Of a stretch of DNA of 35,112 nucleotides, positions 7,247 to 14,496 are shown piece after piece. This DNA is from Promethearchaeota archaeon (GTDB lineage Archaea; Asgardarchaeota; Lokiarchaeia; Sigynarchaeales; SOKP01): contig JAHPYY010000122.1 in assembly GCA_019058515.1 (NCBI GenBank), positions 1-35,112 of the forward strand. Direction: 5' to 3'. The translations under genes were made by a program, and so were the position numbers. Every line of letters begins with the position of its first letter. Position 1 is the stretch's first letter. Below the pieces are notes generated by a model. The model saw only the letters and a list, made by a program, of their open reading frames with translations, ran no database searches and had not been told where the DNA came from.

Positions 7247-8422
7247 TTAATATTGGATTGCCTGTTCAATCATTCTCCGTCTTTCTTTTGTCAATTGATT
7301 CCTTTTTACACTGATTTCTTGTTCTAATTGAGCAAATTTTTGTTCTATCGCACCGATGTTAGAGTTAATCCAATTTATTGAACTCATCGTGGAATTAGAA
7401 GCGTTTTCTACGCTATTTCTGGAACGCATTATCCGGTCTCGGGCTCGTAAATCGCTGAAAATGTTGTCAAACACTGAATCCCACAAAAAACTGCCTTGTT
7501 CTACATAAGCATCCTGAACGCGAGGCATATTCGGTAACAATGTGTATGCTCGTTCAGCACTTCTTTGGGCTTGTTGGACGCTATTACGAGCATCCGCAAT
7601 GCGCGAATGCTTGATACTGTCTACGATTAGACCACCGCCAAAGAATGTGTCCCAATCGCTATATCCTTTAGCACTTCCTAAACTCTCAAGAGCTCTTTCA
7701 AAGTGAGTTTTAGCGTTATGTAAGTGACCTAAAGCTGTTTTATATCGGTTTAATTGAACCGATAGCGGGGCTCTCTGAGAATACAAATTTTTCAATTCTA
7801 ATTCAATTTTGTCTTCGATGGGATCAGCCACTCCCTCACATGCGGTATCCACCACTTTTACCAATTGCTGCTCTAACTTCTTTTTCCGCTCGTTCAACTG
7901 TGTAAGTTCGTTAAGTTGGTCCTGTGCATTTTTTAATCTCTTGTTTAATTCATCCAGGTCCATTTTCGCCGCTTCTTCTCTATTAAGAGCTGCTAAATGC
8001 TCCACTTCTTCTTGTTTAAGTAAATCTTCCCTATCGCCCTTTATTCGAGCTTTAATGGATTTCCACGAAAGTTTTTGGAGATCTCTAACATCCTTTAATT
8101 CCTTATCAGTTTGATACCGTCTTTGCTCGTAAAACACTCTAGCTTTATTAATCTCGTCTACTAAACTATTATAATAGTCTCTTTGTTGGTAAAACTTATC
8201 GTCAAAACCTTCAAAGCGTTCCAGTTGAGAGGTAATTTGTTTATATGTGTTAAGAAGGTCGCTTTTTGCAGTTATTGTGCTCAAATCTAAGTCTTCTGGA
8301 GGGGGTACATCTTTAATGGCCTTAGTTGATGCCTTGAGGTTTCTCCCGCAAAAAGAACAGAACAAATCGTCTTTACTTGCTTCATACCCGCATTTTTCGC
8401 AAATAACTTTTTCGTTTGTCAT
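7247..8422 (-). CDS. Zinc-ribbon protein with long coiled coil, function unknown
   Basis: The 391-residue protein starts with a rubredoxin-like zinc ribbon: CEKCG (8-12) and CSFCG (22-26), a CxxC-x10-CxxC arrangement. A long charged helical region follows (about 55-200) rich in Glu, Lys, Gln and Leu, with heptad-like spacing (for example LNKRLKNAQDQLNELTQL), so a coiled coil is likely. A third part has helical repeats and a distinctive element, WDTFFGGGLIVDSIKHSRI, before more helices. A similar 'WD..GGG...D..KH' element occurs, as far as I recall, in unannotated bacterial proteins; I cannot confirm this. No membrane segment is seen. It stands alone between terminators. A scaffold or adaptor role is plausible but unproven. 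Confidence 0.75.
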   Translation of the reverse strand: MTNEKVICEKCGYEASKDDLFCSFCGRNLKASTKAIKDVPPPEDLDLSTITAKSDLLNTYKQITSQLERFEGFDDKFYQQRDYYNSLVDEINKARVFYEQRRYQTDKELKDVRDLQKLSWKSIKARIKGDREDLLKQEEVEHLAALNREEAAKMDLDELNKRLKNAQDQLNELTQLNERKKKLEQQLVKVVDTACEGVADPIEDKIELELKNLYSQRAPLSVQLNRYKTALGHLHNAKTHFERALESLGSAKGYSDWDTFFGGGLIVDSIKHSRIADARNSVQQAQRSAERAYTLLPNMPRVQDAYVEQGSFLWDSVFDNIFSDLRARDRIMRSRNSVENASNSTMSSINWINSNIGAIEQKFAQLEQEISVKRNQLTKERRRMIEQAIQY

Positions 8423-8554
8423 AATTTAATTCATGCAATAATATGGAAATAAATTTTTTAAGATTGTTCTAGACCAATTTTTAAAAGCTTTAAACCAATC
8501 AAAAAAGAAAAAAAGAGATTAAAAGTTTAAAAATTTTGTTGAGTTAAGAAGAAA

Positions 8555-9568
8555 TTATAATATAAATTCCGTACCGACTGTAGCTAATGTATGAGAGGGA
8601 TGTCGCACCATAATTCGGTTAAAGTTAAATCCAGTACAGTGCATCCCACATGTTACATCGGGATTTAATTGTTCAATGTACTTAACCGTGCTTTCAATAT
8701 TTTCGGGAGTTTCATATTCTTTATGGAATCCCCCAATAATTGCGTAAATTTTATCGATACCGGTTAATTTCTGTCCGTGTTTAATAGTATTAAGAAGTCC
8801 TGTGTGTGCACAACCCGTAAGTACAACAAGTCCCTTATCCTTCACATTGATGTAGATCGAAATTTCATCTCTAAATGTGTGCTTTTCTAGTTCCTTTTTC
8901 CCTTTTATTATGTACATACCCCTTGAAAGTTCCGCTTCGTCGAAAAGTTCTATCTCTCCACTAGTAGCAATTCCTTTGTAGAGTATTTCGGGTTTGTTAG
9001 TCTCGATTAATTTTACGTTATTTTGGTTTGCTAGCTCAACAATCTCGTTTTTATTCATAGTGGGTAATTTCGCTTTTCCTGCGATCTTTCCTTCTTTTTC
9101 CAGCTTTCTCAAATCAGTTTGTAAAACTTCGACTGGAAACTCTTCTCCAGACTTCGTAAGTATTACTTGCGTTTGCGCAAAACTCGTCGGGTGTAATAAT
9201 ATCTCGGCTCTATCTTTTATTTTCGGAATTACGGCTTTAAGTCCTCCGAAATGATCCATATGGCCGTGACTTAATACCACCTTTTCTACATCACTCAAAT
9301 CTTCCCTTAAGGTCTCACAATTATCAATTATTGACTCTTTCATACCCCCAGTATCTAACAGAAAATGATGAGATTCTCCGTTTTCAGAAATTTTGATACT
9401 TAAGGCTAACCCGTGTTCAGCCAATGTCCTATTTGCTTTCATCTGGGGCTGAATTACTTTTCCCGCAAATTTCCCTTCAGTAGCTAGTGTAATACTTGTA
9501 GTGTTGGTAGTCAAAACCTTTATAGAAAGATTACCTGGTTCTATTCCTTCAGATAAATTTATGGTCAT
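8555..9568 (-). CDS. Metallo-beta-lactamase-fold enzyme, MJ0301-like (dihydropterin-RFAP joining enzyme candidate)
   Basis: The 337-residue protein has the metallo-beta-lactamase metal motif HGHMDH (101-106), preceded by LLDTGG (70-75). Later come the family features LTGCAHTGLLN, GGFH and GMHCTGFN. This pattern is COG1237, which includes M. jannaschii MJ0301, reported to join 6-hydroxymethyl-dihydropterin diphosphate to beta-ribofuranosylaminobenzene 5'-phosphate in H4MPT synthesis. The family also holds other hydrolases, so the exact reaction is an inference. Support comes from the location: mptD and RFAP synthase, which would make the two substrates, lie 4.5-6 kb away on the same strand. 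The region upstream of its start is full of decayed coding sequence, and no clear promoter is assigned. Confidence 0.8.
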   Translation of the reverse strand: MTINLSEGIEPGNLSIKVLTTNTTSITLATEGKFAGKVIQPQMKANRTLAEHGLALSIKISENGESHHFLLDTGGMKESIIDNCETLREDLSDVEKVVLSHGHMDHFGGLKAVIPKIKDRAEILLHPTSFAQTQVILTKSGEEFPVEVLQTDLRKLEKEGKIAGKAKLPTMNKNEIVELANQNNVKLIETNKPEILYKGIATSGEIELFDEAELSRGMYIIKGKKELEKHTFRDEISIYINVKDKGLVVLTGCAHTGLLNTIKHGQKLTGIDKIYAIIGGFHKEYETPENIESTVKYIEQLNPDVTCGMHCTGFNFNRIMVRHPSHTLATVGTEFIL

Positions 9569-9645
9569 TTGACTTTCATCTCATGAATCATTATTCAAAA
9601 ATCTTGACCTAAATTTCTATATTACTACTTTTGTTAAAAATATAA

Positions 9646-9840
9646 TTAATCTAGTTTTGTGAAATACAACTGACTTTTGTAATACTCCCACGGTTCTTTG
9701 TGTGTTAATCCTCTACAATGAACAATGATGTATCGCTACTCGAATATCATCTTAAGCATGTCGCACTTTACTTTGCTAAGCTTTGGGGGGAATTCTTCTT
9801 TTTTGACTTCCAAAAGCATAGCAGGACGGTCGAGTATTAC
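9646..9840 (-). other. Possible decayed coding remnant with in-frame stops
   Basis: Reading the minus strand from 9840 gives a protein-like stretch of 34 codons (starting VILDRPAMLLEVKK), an in-frame TAG, then 29 more codons in the same frame (RYIIVHCRGLTHKEPW and on) and TAA at 9646-9648. Another TAG lies directly before the first codon, and there is no start codon at the front. Composition looks like real protein rather than random AT-rich translation. I do not recognise the family. A degraded gene is the simplest reading. Confidence 0.3.
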
Positions 9841-9895
9841 CTAAATCATGTGTGGAAATGATTTAAACTAAAAAATGTAATCTAATTGCGTGTTC

Positions 9896-10074
9896 TTAAT
9901 CGTCTAGCGGCAACGAAAAGAAAATGTAGATCCTTTGTCTCTTCCTTCAGATTCCAGCCATATCTCTCCGCCGTGTAATTCTACTATTTTTTTCGAAATG
10001 TACAAGCCAAACCCGGATCCTTTGGAAATGACATCCTTTCCTTTACCGTACCTTTCGATTTTCCGAAATAAAAG
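9896..10074 (-). pseudogene. Remnant of a histidine kinase ATPase domain, frameshifted
   Basis: The minus strand encodes the last part of a HATPase_c domain: [14 protein letters not shown], then [18 protein letters not shown] (the G2 box) and [16 protein letters not shown]. It has no start codon, and a stop lies directly upstream at 10075-10077. The N, D/F and HisKA boxes are absent. As written, the frame ends FRCR-stop at 9904. One extra T in the T run before that point would give FSLPLDD-stop at 9896, a typical kinase ending, so a one-base deletion is likely. The remnant is in the same frame as the seven-helix gene ending at 10114, so both may derive from one membrane kinase that lost its middle. 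Confidence 0.88.
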
Positions 10075-10113
10075 TTAAAAGAAAAAAGAAATTTAAATCA
10101 TACATTTTTACGC

Positions 10114-10836
10114 TTATTTCATCCGTACACCTAGATACATCAAAATCACTGAGAAAGTCATTCCGATTCTAGTAAAGAAGGTCAAAACTCCAGGGTCAAA
10201 CACGCCATCTAACGCTCCGCATATTGTAAACAAAATCCAACTGAGTGATAGCAATCTGAAATTGCGTTTAATAACACCTGATGCTTGAAAGCTTTTTCGG
10301 AGAAAACCAAAACCGTTGAATATTAAACCAGAGATTAGAAAAACTAGCATTAGTATAAATGTGATCGAGGCTAACACCATACTAGTATTTAATAATCCAG
10401 CGCCCATAGGAGGGGGATTGGGATAGACGAAGATTACTAATGGATCTGTAAATGAAAAGTAAAACAGAATAACTTCAAAGATTACAGATAGGATGCCGTA
10501 AATCGTCACAATTAACTTTTTTCGATTGGGAGCCAGCAGTTCTCCCCCAATATATAAACCTGAAATTGTGATTGGAGCTGTCCAAGAATAACTGAGAAGA
10601 CCATAGAGCCAAAATGGTTCCATATTATTGCCAGTAAATAACACTACGAAAAAATCCACAGTGGGACCCAACAATACAAAACCTATGCTAAATATACAAA
10701 TTCCGGTGACTTGCAGTAATTTTGCATTTAGTTTCACCGCCTTGTAAAAACTGTACACCCCAAAAAAACCAGAGATCAATACTATAGTTGTAGAGGTGAG
10801 GCCGTCCAACCAACCTACTGGTTCTAAAAATAACAC
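10114..10836 (-). CDS. Seven-helix integral membrane protein, possibly the sensor part of a lost histidine kinase
   Basis: The 240-residue protein is almost wholly hydrophobic, with about seven membrane segments joined by short loops (for example STTIVLISGFFGVYSFY near the start and IGMTFSVILMYLGVRMK at the end). No enzymatic motif is visible. Seven-helix modules of this size are common N-terminal sensor regions of archaeal histidine kinases. Just 40 bases downstream, in the same reading frame, lies the end of a kinase ATPase domain (9896-10074). I infer that this may be the surviving N-terminal half of such a kinase, or a free-standing 7TM protein that merely neighbours the remnant. It is divergent from the activase gene at 11012. 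Confidence 0.7.
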   Translation of the reverse strand: MLFLEPVGWLDGLTSTTIVLISGFFGVYSFYKAVKLNAKLLQVTGICIFSIGFVLLGPTVDFFVVLFTGNNMEPFWLYGLLSYSWTAPITISGLYIGGELLAPNRKKLIVTIYGILSVIFEVILFYFSFTDPLVIFVYPNPPPMGAGLLNTSMVLASITFILMLVFLISGLIFNGFGFLRKSFQASGVIKRNFRLLSLSWILFTICGALDGVFDPGVLTFFTRIGMTFSVILMYLGVRMK

Positions 10837-11011
10837 CTTTAATCCTACACCTTTAATTATTATGAAATTAGTTAGATTGAATATTAGATGTTTTTGTTTT
10901 TAAAATTATCTTTAAATTAAACAAGTTTTTCCCGTAAAAATTGGATATTTCGAAGGAATTTTTTAGATTTTTTCACTTTATTACCTAAGGATAAATTTTT
11001 GATAGAATTTA

Positions 11012-11992
11012 ATGACTGAGTCAATTAAGTCTGAATTTGGTAAGGAAATAGGCGGATTAATCTTCGAGATCCAACGCATGTCCACCGAGGATGGTCCAGG
11101 TATTAGAACCACTGTGTTTCTTAAACAATGTCCCTTAAAATGTATTTGGTGTCATAACCCAGAATCAATTCTAAAAATTCCGCAGATTGAATGGTTTGAA
11201 CATAAATGTATTGGATGTAAAATATGCATCGAGACATGTCAACAATCTGCTCTTAATTTTGAGGAATCAGGATTAAAAATCAATAGAGATAAATGTATTG
11301 GATGTGGAAATTGTGAAAAAGAGTGTCCTAGCACGGCAATTCATTTATTTGGAAAACATATGAGTGTGGAGGAAGTATTTGAAGAAATTAATAAGGATTA
11401 CGTGTATTACGACAAATCTAATGGAGGAATTACCGTTTCTGGGGGGGAGCCAACGCTTCAACCCGATTTTATAATGGAATTGTTTAAACGATGTAAGCAA
11501 AATAACATTTCTACTGCGTTAGACACCTGTGGATATGCCTCGAAAAGTCTTTACAAACGAATTCTACCGTATGTGGATCTGGTACTATTAGATCTCAAAG
11601 AGATTGATCCTAATAAGCACAAAGAGTTTACCGGCGTATCTAATGATTTGATATTGCGAAACGCTAGATGGATTGCAGATTACATACAAAAACACAATAA
11701 AAAACTATGGATACGCACTCCTATTATCCCTGACTATACAGCAACTGAGGAAAATATCAAGGGATTAGGAGAGTTCATCGCAAAAGAGTTAAACAATATA
11801 CCAGAAAGGTGGGATTTACTAAGTTTTAATAATTTATGTAAAGATAAATACAATCGATTGGATTTAGATTGGCCGTTAAAAGAAGTCCCGTTAATGAGAA
11901 AAGAGGAGATTGAGAAATTGTACGAAGTTGCCGTGTCCACAGGTGTAAAGGATATTGTTAGATGGTCTGGTTTAACGAAAAAAGAACCCTAA
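11012..11992 (+). CDS. Glycyl radical enzyme activating enzyme (radical SAM)
   Basis: The 326-residue protein is a PflA-family activase. It has the radical SAM motif CPLKCIWC (40-47, CxxxCxxC), preceded by STEDGPGIRTTVFLKQC. Two ferredoxin-type [4Fe-4S] motifs are inserted after it: CIGCKICIETC (66-76) and CIGCGNCEKEC (95-105). SGGEPTLQPDF (143-153) follows. The inserted clusters distinguish activases of non-PFL glycyl radical enzymes (dehydratases, decarboxylases, lyases and fumarate-adding enzymes) from E. coli PflA. It would use S-adenosylmethionine to create the glycyl radical. The nearest partner is the enzyme ending at 642 on the same strand, about 10.4 kb away; activases are usually adjacent, so pairing is inferred. 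The upstream region has AT-rich TATA-like sequence but no well-placed box. Confidence 0.95.
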   Translation: MTESIKSEFGKEIGGLIFEIQRMSTEDGPGIRTTVFLKQCPLKCIWCHNPESILKIPQIEWFEHKCIGCKICIETCQQSALNFEESGLKINRDKCIGCGNCEKECPSTAIHLFGKHMSVEEVFEEINKDYVYYDKSNGGITVSGGEPTLQPDFIMELFKRCKQNNISTALDTCGYASKSLYKRILPYVDLVLLDLKEIDPNKHKEFTGVSNDLILRNARWIADYIQKHNKKLWIRTPIIPDYTATEENIKGLGEFIAKELNNIPERWDLLSFNNLCKDKYNRLDLDWPLKEVPLMRKEEIEKLYEVAVSTGVKDIVRWSGLTKKEP

Positions 11993-12168
11993 TCATTCGA
12001 TTTTTAAAATCTTTCCCTAACCATCCAATATATACTCTCTACAGTAAATCGTTTTATAATCTTAGTCTATTAAACCAATTATAAAGTTTAATTTATTCGA
12101 ATATATTGGAGATTTTATCACTAATCATTTAGTAAATTAAGCAAAAGACCAAATTTTTAAAAATTGAC

Positions 12169-12450
12169 ATGTCTGATTCTGAAGAAATTAACAGGAAAGA
12201 AACGAGTTATTTAAGAAAAATCATTTTTGGAATGCCTCGTCTTAGCACTTCGTTGATTTTAGGAGTAGAATCGTTTAGCCTTTTCACAATGTACTTTCTT
12301 GGTTTCGGCGTAAATCCTATTCTAGTAACCTCCGGAATTGCTATGGGTTTCGTTTCAATTGCTGATCCAAGCGATTTTACGAGAATTCTTTACGCTGAGA
12401 TAGAAAGACAAAGAAATAGACTAATTTTTAGAAGAAAAAGAAACTCTTAA
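12169..12450 (+). CDS. Small membrane protein, unknown
   Basis: The 93-residue protein has a charged N-terminus, two hydrophobic segments (about residues 30-47 and 50-66) and a strongly basic tail (RQRNRLIFRRKRNS). This suggests a two-helix membrane protein with the tail in the cytoplasm. I recognise no family. Its gene ends 54 bases before the FMN split-barrel protein on the same strand. A separate TATA-like element before that gene argues against a tight operon. Coding status is supported by the clean open frame and membrane pattern. Confidence 0.6.
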   Translation: MSDSEEINRKETSYLRKIIFGMPRLSTSLILGVESFSLFTMYFLGFGVNPILVTSGIAMGFVSIADPSDFTRILYAEIERQRNRLIFRRKRNS

Positions 12451-12468
12451 AACGAATAAGAATTAAAA

Positions 12469-12479
12469 GATAAATATTA
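12469..12479 (+). promoter_or_regulatory. TATA-like element before the split-barrel flavoprotein gene
   Basis: GATAAATATTA is centred about 30 bp before the ATG at 12505, consistent with a leaderless transcript covering 12505-14109. Confidence 0.35.
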
Positions 12480-12504
12480 AGGAACTAAATTAAAACAAAA
12501 AGAT

Positions 12505-13389
12505 ATGCCAAATAGTAACAGTGTACCTGATTGGTCCGCAACAGCGTCAAAAAAAGCAACAGAATTTACTCAACCGGATGTTATGTTAAAACTAGTAGCG
12601 ACAATAGATAGTAGAGACTGGCCGCACATTACTATGATTTCCAGTAATAGAATTGCCAACCAAAAAGAAATTGTATGGGGCGCGTTTACGGAAGGAACTA
12701 GCAAGAAAAATGTCTTGTCTAATCCCAAACAAGGAATTTTCTACATGACACCAGAAATGCCTTTTAAATTCCTCCAAGCAAAAGTAGATTTTAAATTCAC
12801 GCGAGAGGAAGGCAAGGATTTAGAACGCTTTAATCAATCAGAATTAATGAGATATTTTACCTATGTTAGAGTTCACACTGCTTATTATAACGAAATTGTA
12901 TCGATTACTAAAGTGAAAAACTTACCTTTAGGTGGAATTGTATTAGGGATTTTAAAAGATATGGTGGCAAAAGGAGGGCTAAAAACAGGACTAAACGAAA
13001 AACGGTTAAATCTTATTGGTTATAGGCTATTTTCTGCCCCAATTGCCGTCAGAGCGATCAGTTATATCGATCCGAGTGATGGATATCCTTTAATAATTCC
13101 ATGTATACCCCTTCAAGCGTGTGATTATACGAGATTAGTTTTTCCATTCGCTTCGATGAAAGGCGAATTGCTTAAAATTCCCGAAAAGACTAAAGTCGCA
13201 GTGTTTGGAATGAATTTCGATTTTGTTAATCAGGTAGTAAAAGGAACATATCTCGGAATTCAAAAGTCGAGGGGCGTTAAATTTGGGGTCGTTGATATCG
13301 AAGAAGTGTACAATTCAAGTCCACCAATCGCGGGAAAGATATATCCAAAGTTGGATACCAGACCAAAAGTAACTAGTTTTTCTCTTTGA
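12505..13389 (+). CDS. FMN-binding split-barrel protein (pyridoxamine-phosphate-oxidase-like)
   Basis: The 294-residue protein has a PNPOx-like beta-barrel pattern in its first third. LKLVATIDSRDWPHITMIS gives the paired strands, NQKEIVWGAFTEGTSKKNV follows, and then NPKQGIFYMTPE. This is the arrangement that binds FMN or F420 in the family. The remainder (about 150-294) is a second mixed alpha/beta region I cannot assign. No cofactor-specific residues can be named with certainty. The gene is followed after 6 bases by a DUF447 gene, another predicted FMN split-barrel protein, so the two are probably co-transcribed. Either could reduce or bind a flavin-dependent substrate; the reaction is unknown. 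Confidence 0.7.
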   Translation: MPNSNSVPDWSATASKKATEFTQPDVMLKLVATIDSRDWPHITMISSNRIANQKEIVWGAFTEGTSKKNVLSNPKQGIFYMTPEMPFKFLQAKVDFKFTREEGKDLERFNQSELMRYFTYVRVHTAYYNEIVSITKVKNLPLGGIVLGILKDMVAKGGLKTGLNEKRLNLIGYRLFSAPIAVRAISYIDPSDGYPLIIPCIPLQACDYTRLVFPFASMKGELLKIPEKTKVAVFGMNFDFVNQVVKGTYLGIQKSRGVKFGVVDIEEVYNSSPPIAGKIYPKLDTRPKVTSFSL

Positions 13390-13395
13390 AATTTT

Positions 13396-14109
13396 ATGTT
13401 GGATTTAGAAGAGAATTTAGGCATTAGAAAAAACGAGCTTTATGAGGTACTAGCAACCACATTTTCTTTAAATCCAAAGTCATTTAGCTTTGTTCCAAAT
13501 ACATCTTGTATGGGTATAATATTTCTTGACGACGAATACATATCATTGAAACCTTATACTTCGACTCACACATATGAAAATTTAAGGGAATCTAATGTAG
13601 TATCTCTAAATTTAACAGATAATGTTTTTCTCTTTTGTTTAGCAGCACTTAAGGGTAAAATAATAGATGAAAATAGAATAGAAATCCCGAATGATTATTA
13701 CAATTATAATGAAATTAGTTCTAACGAAACTGGATTAAAAGATGTTCGTTTTCCTTATTTAAAAGAAGCGTGGGGCGTACTGTTTTGCCGAGTTGAACAC
13801 TTTTCCGTTGAAGAAACAAAAGACGAAATTGGGAAAGCTAAAAGAGCTTTATTTAGACTTAAAATTATCGATATAAAGAAGATCCGGGAATCTTACAAGT
13901 TATTCAATCGAGCAGAAAATTTAATAATAGAAGCACTAGTTTTATTAACTCGTTTAGACATCATTGATAAACGCGGTCAAAATCATCTGCACAATGAATA
14001 TTCTGAAAGAATTAAATCCTATTTAAGCGAAATTTTAAAGTTTAGTAAAAATTCGCAAATATTAATGTCAGTTAGATTAATTAAAAGCTACTTGGAGTCG
14101 ATAAATTAA
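13396..14109 (+). CDS. DUF447 family protein (archaeal FMN-binding split barrel)
   Basis: The 237-residue protein matches the archaeal DUF447/COG2457 pattern: YEVLATTFS at the start, GIIFLDDEYISLKPY, then THTYENLRESNVVSLNLTDN, followed by a helical C-terminal half with NRAENLIIEALVLLTRL. Known structures of the family have an FMN-binding split barrel. DUF447 genes often sit beside tetrahydromethanopterin-synthesis genes in methanogens and methylotrophs, and here the gene ends overlap by a few bases with mptD on the other strand. A role in that pathway is suggested by context only. It starts 6 bases after the upstream split-barrel gene, so they form an operon. Confidence 0.82.
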   Translation: MLDLEENLGIRKNELYEVLATTFSLNPKSFSFVPNTSCMGIIFLDDEYISLKPYTSTHTYENLRESNVVSLNLTDNVFLFCLAALKGKIIDENRIEIPNDYYNYNEISSNETGLKDVRFPYLKEAWGVLFCRVEHFSVEETKDEIGKAKRALFRLKIIDIKKIRESYKLFNRAENLIIEALVLLTRLDIIDKRGQNHLHNEYSERIKSYLSEILKFSKNSQILMSVRLIKSYLESIN

Positions 14110-14489
14110 TTAATTTCTTTAATACTTTCAATAAACATTAAGGGGTAATTCATTTCTTCAATCCATTTTACTTTAGCTTTTATATAAATATTCTCAAATT
14201 CTATTTCAAGAACCGCTCCGATTACCTTTCCGCTAATTTCATCGTAATCAAACTCGTTTTCCTTGACTCCTTGGATTTTCTTGCGGTCTAGATTAATATT
14301 TATACTTTTCACATACGGTTGACACGAAATTGCAGACTCGATTCCTTTTTCAATAGCAGCAACCACTTTTTCTTCTCTCGAAATTGGTATTCCACAGAGA
14401 ATATGGTATAAAGCTCCAAGCTTAATCCCTGTCTCGAAGCAAGCTCTTTCCCTCTTGGAGATATCTTTAAAAAAATAAGTTGAATCCAT
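14106..14489 (-). CDS. mptD: Archaeal dihydroneopterin aldolase MptD
   Basis: The 127-residue protein has the archaeal-type MptD (former DUF381) pattern: KRERACFETGIKLGALYH (12-29), GIPIS, then QPYVKSININLD and a beta-rich C-terminal half. In methanogens this enzyme cleaves 7,8-dihydroneopterin to 6-hydroxymethyl-7,8-dihydropterin and glycolaldehyde in H4MPT synthesis. Length agrees with the family (about 120 residues). Its start lies 7 bases after the stop of RFAP synthase, so both genes form one transcript, which strengthens the call. Its end overlaps the end of the DUF447 gene on the other strand by four bases. The assignment is from remembered family features. Confidence 0.85.
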   Translation of the reverse strand: MDSTYFFKDISKRERACFETGIKLGALYHILCGIPISREEKVVAAIEKGIESAISCQPYVKSININLDRKKIQGVKENEFDYDEISGKVIGAVLEIEFENIYIKAKVKWIEEMNYPLMFIESIKEIN

Positions 14490-14496
14490 TGGTTTT

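Noticed and set aside
9646..9840. In-frame TAG as a pyrrolysine codon
   Set aside because: Further stops bound the frame, there is no start codon, and a clear kinase pseudogene lies next to it. Decay explains it better; no pylT or pylS is in the window.
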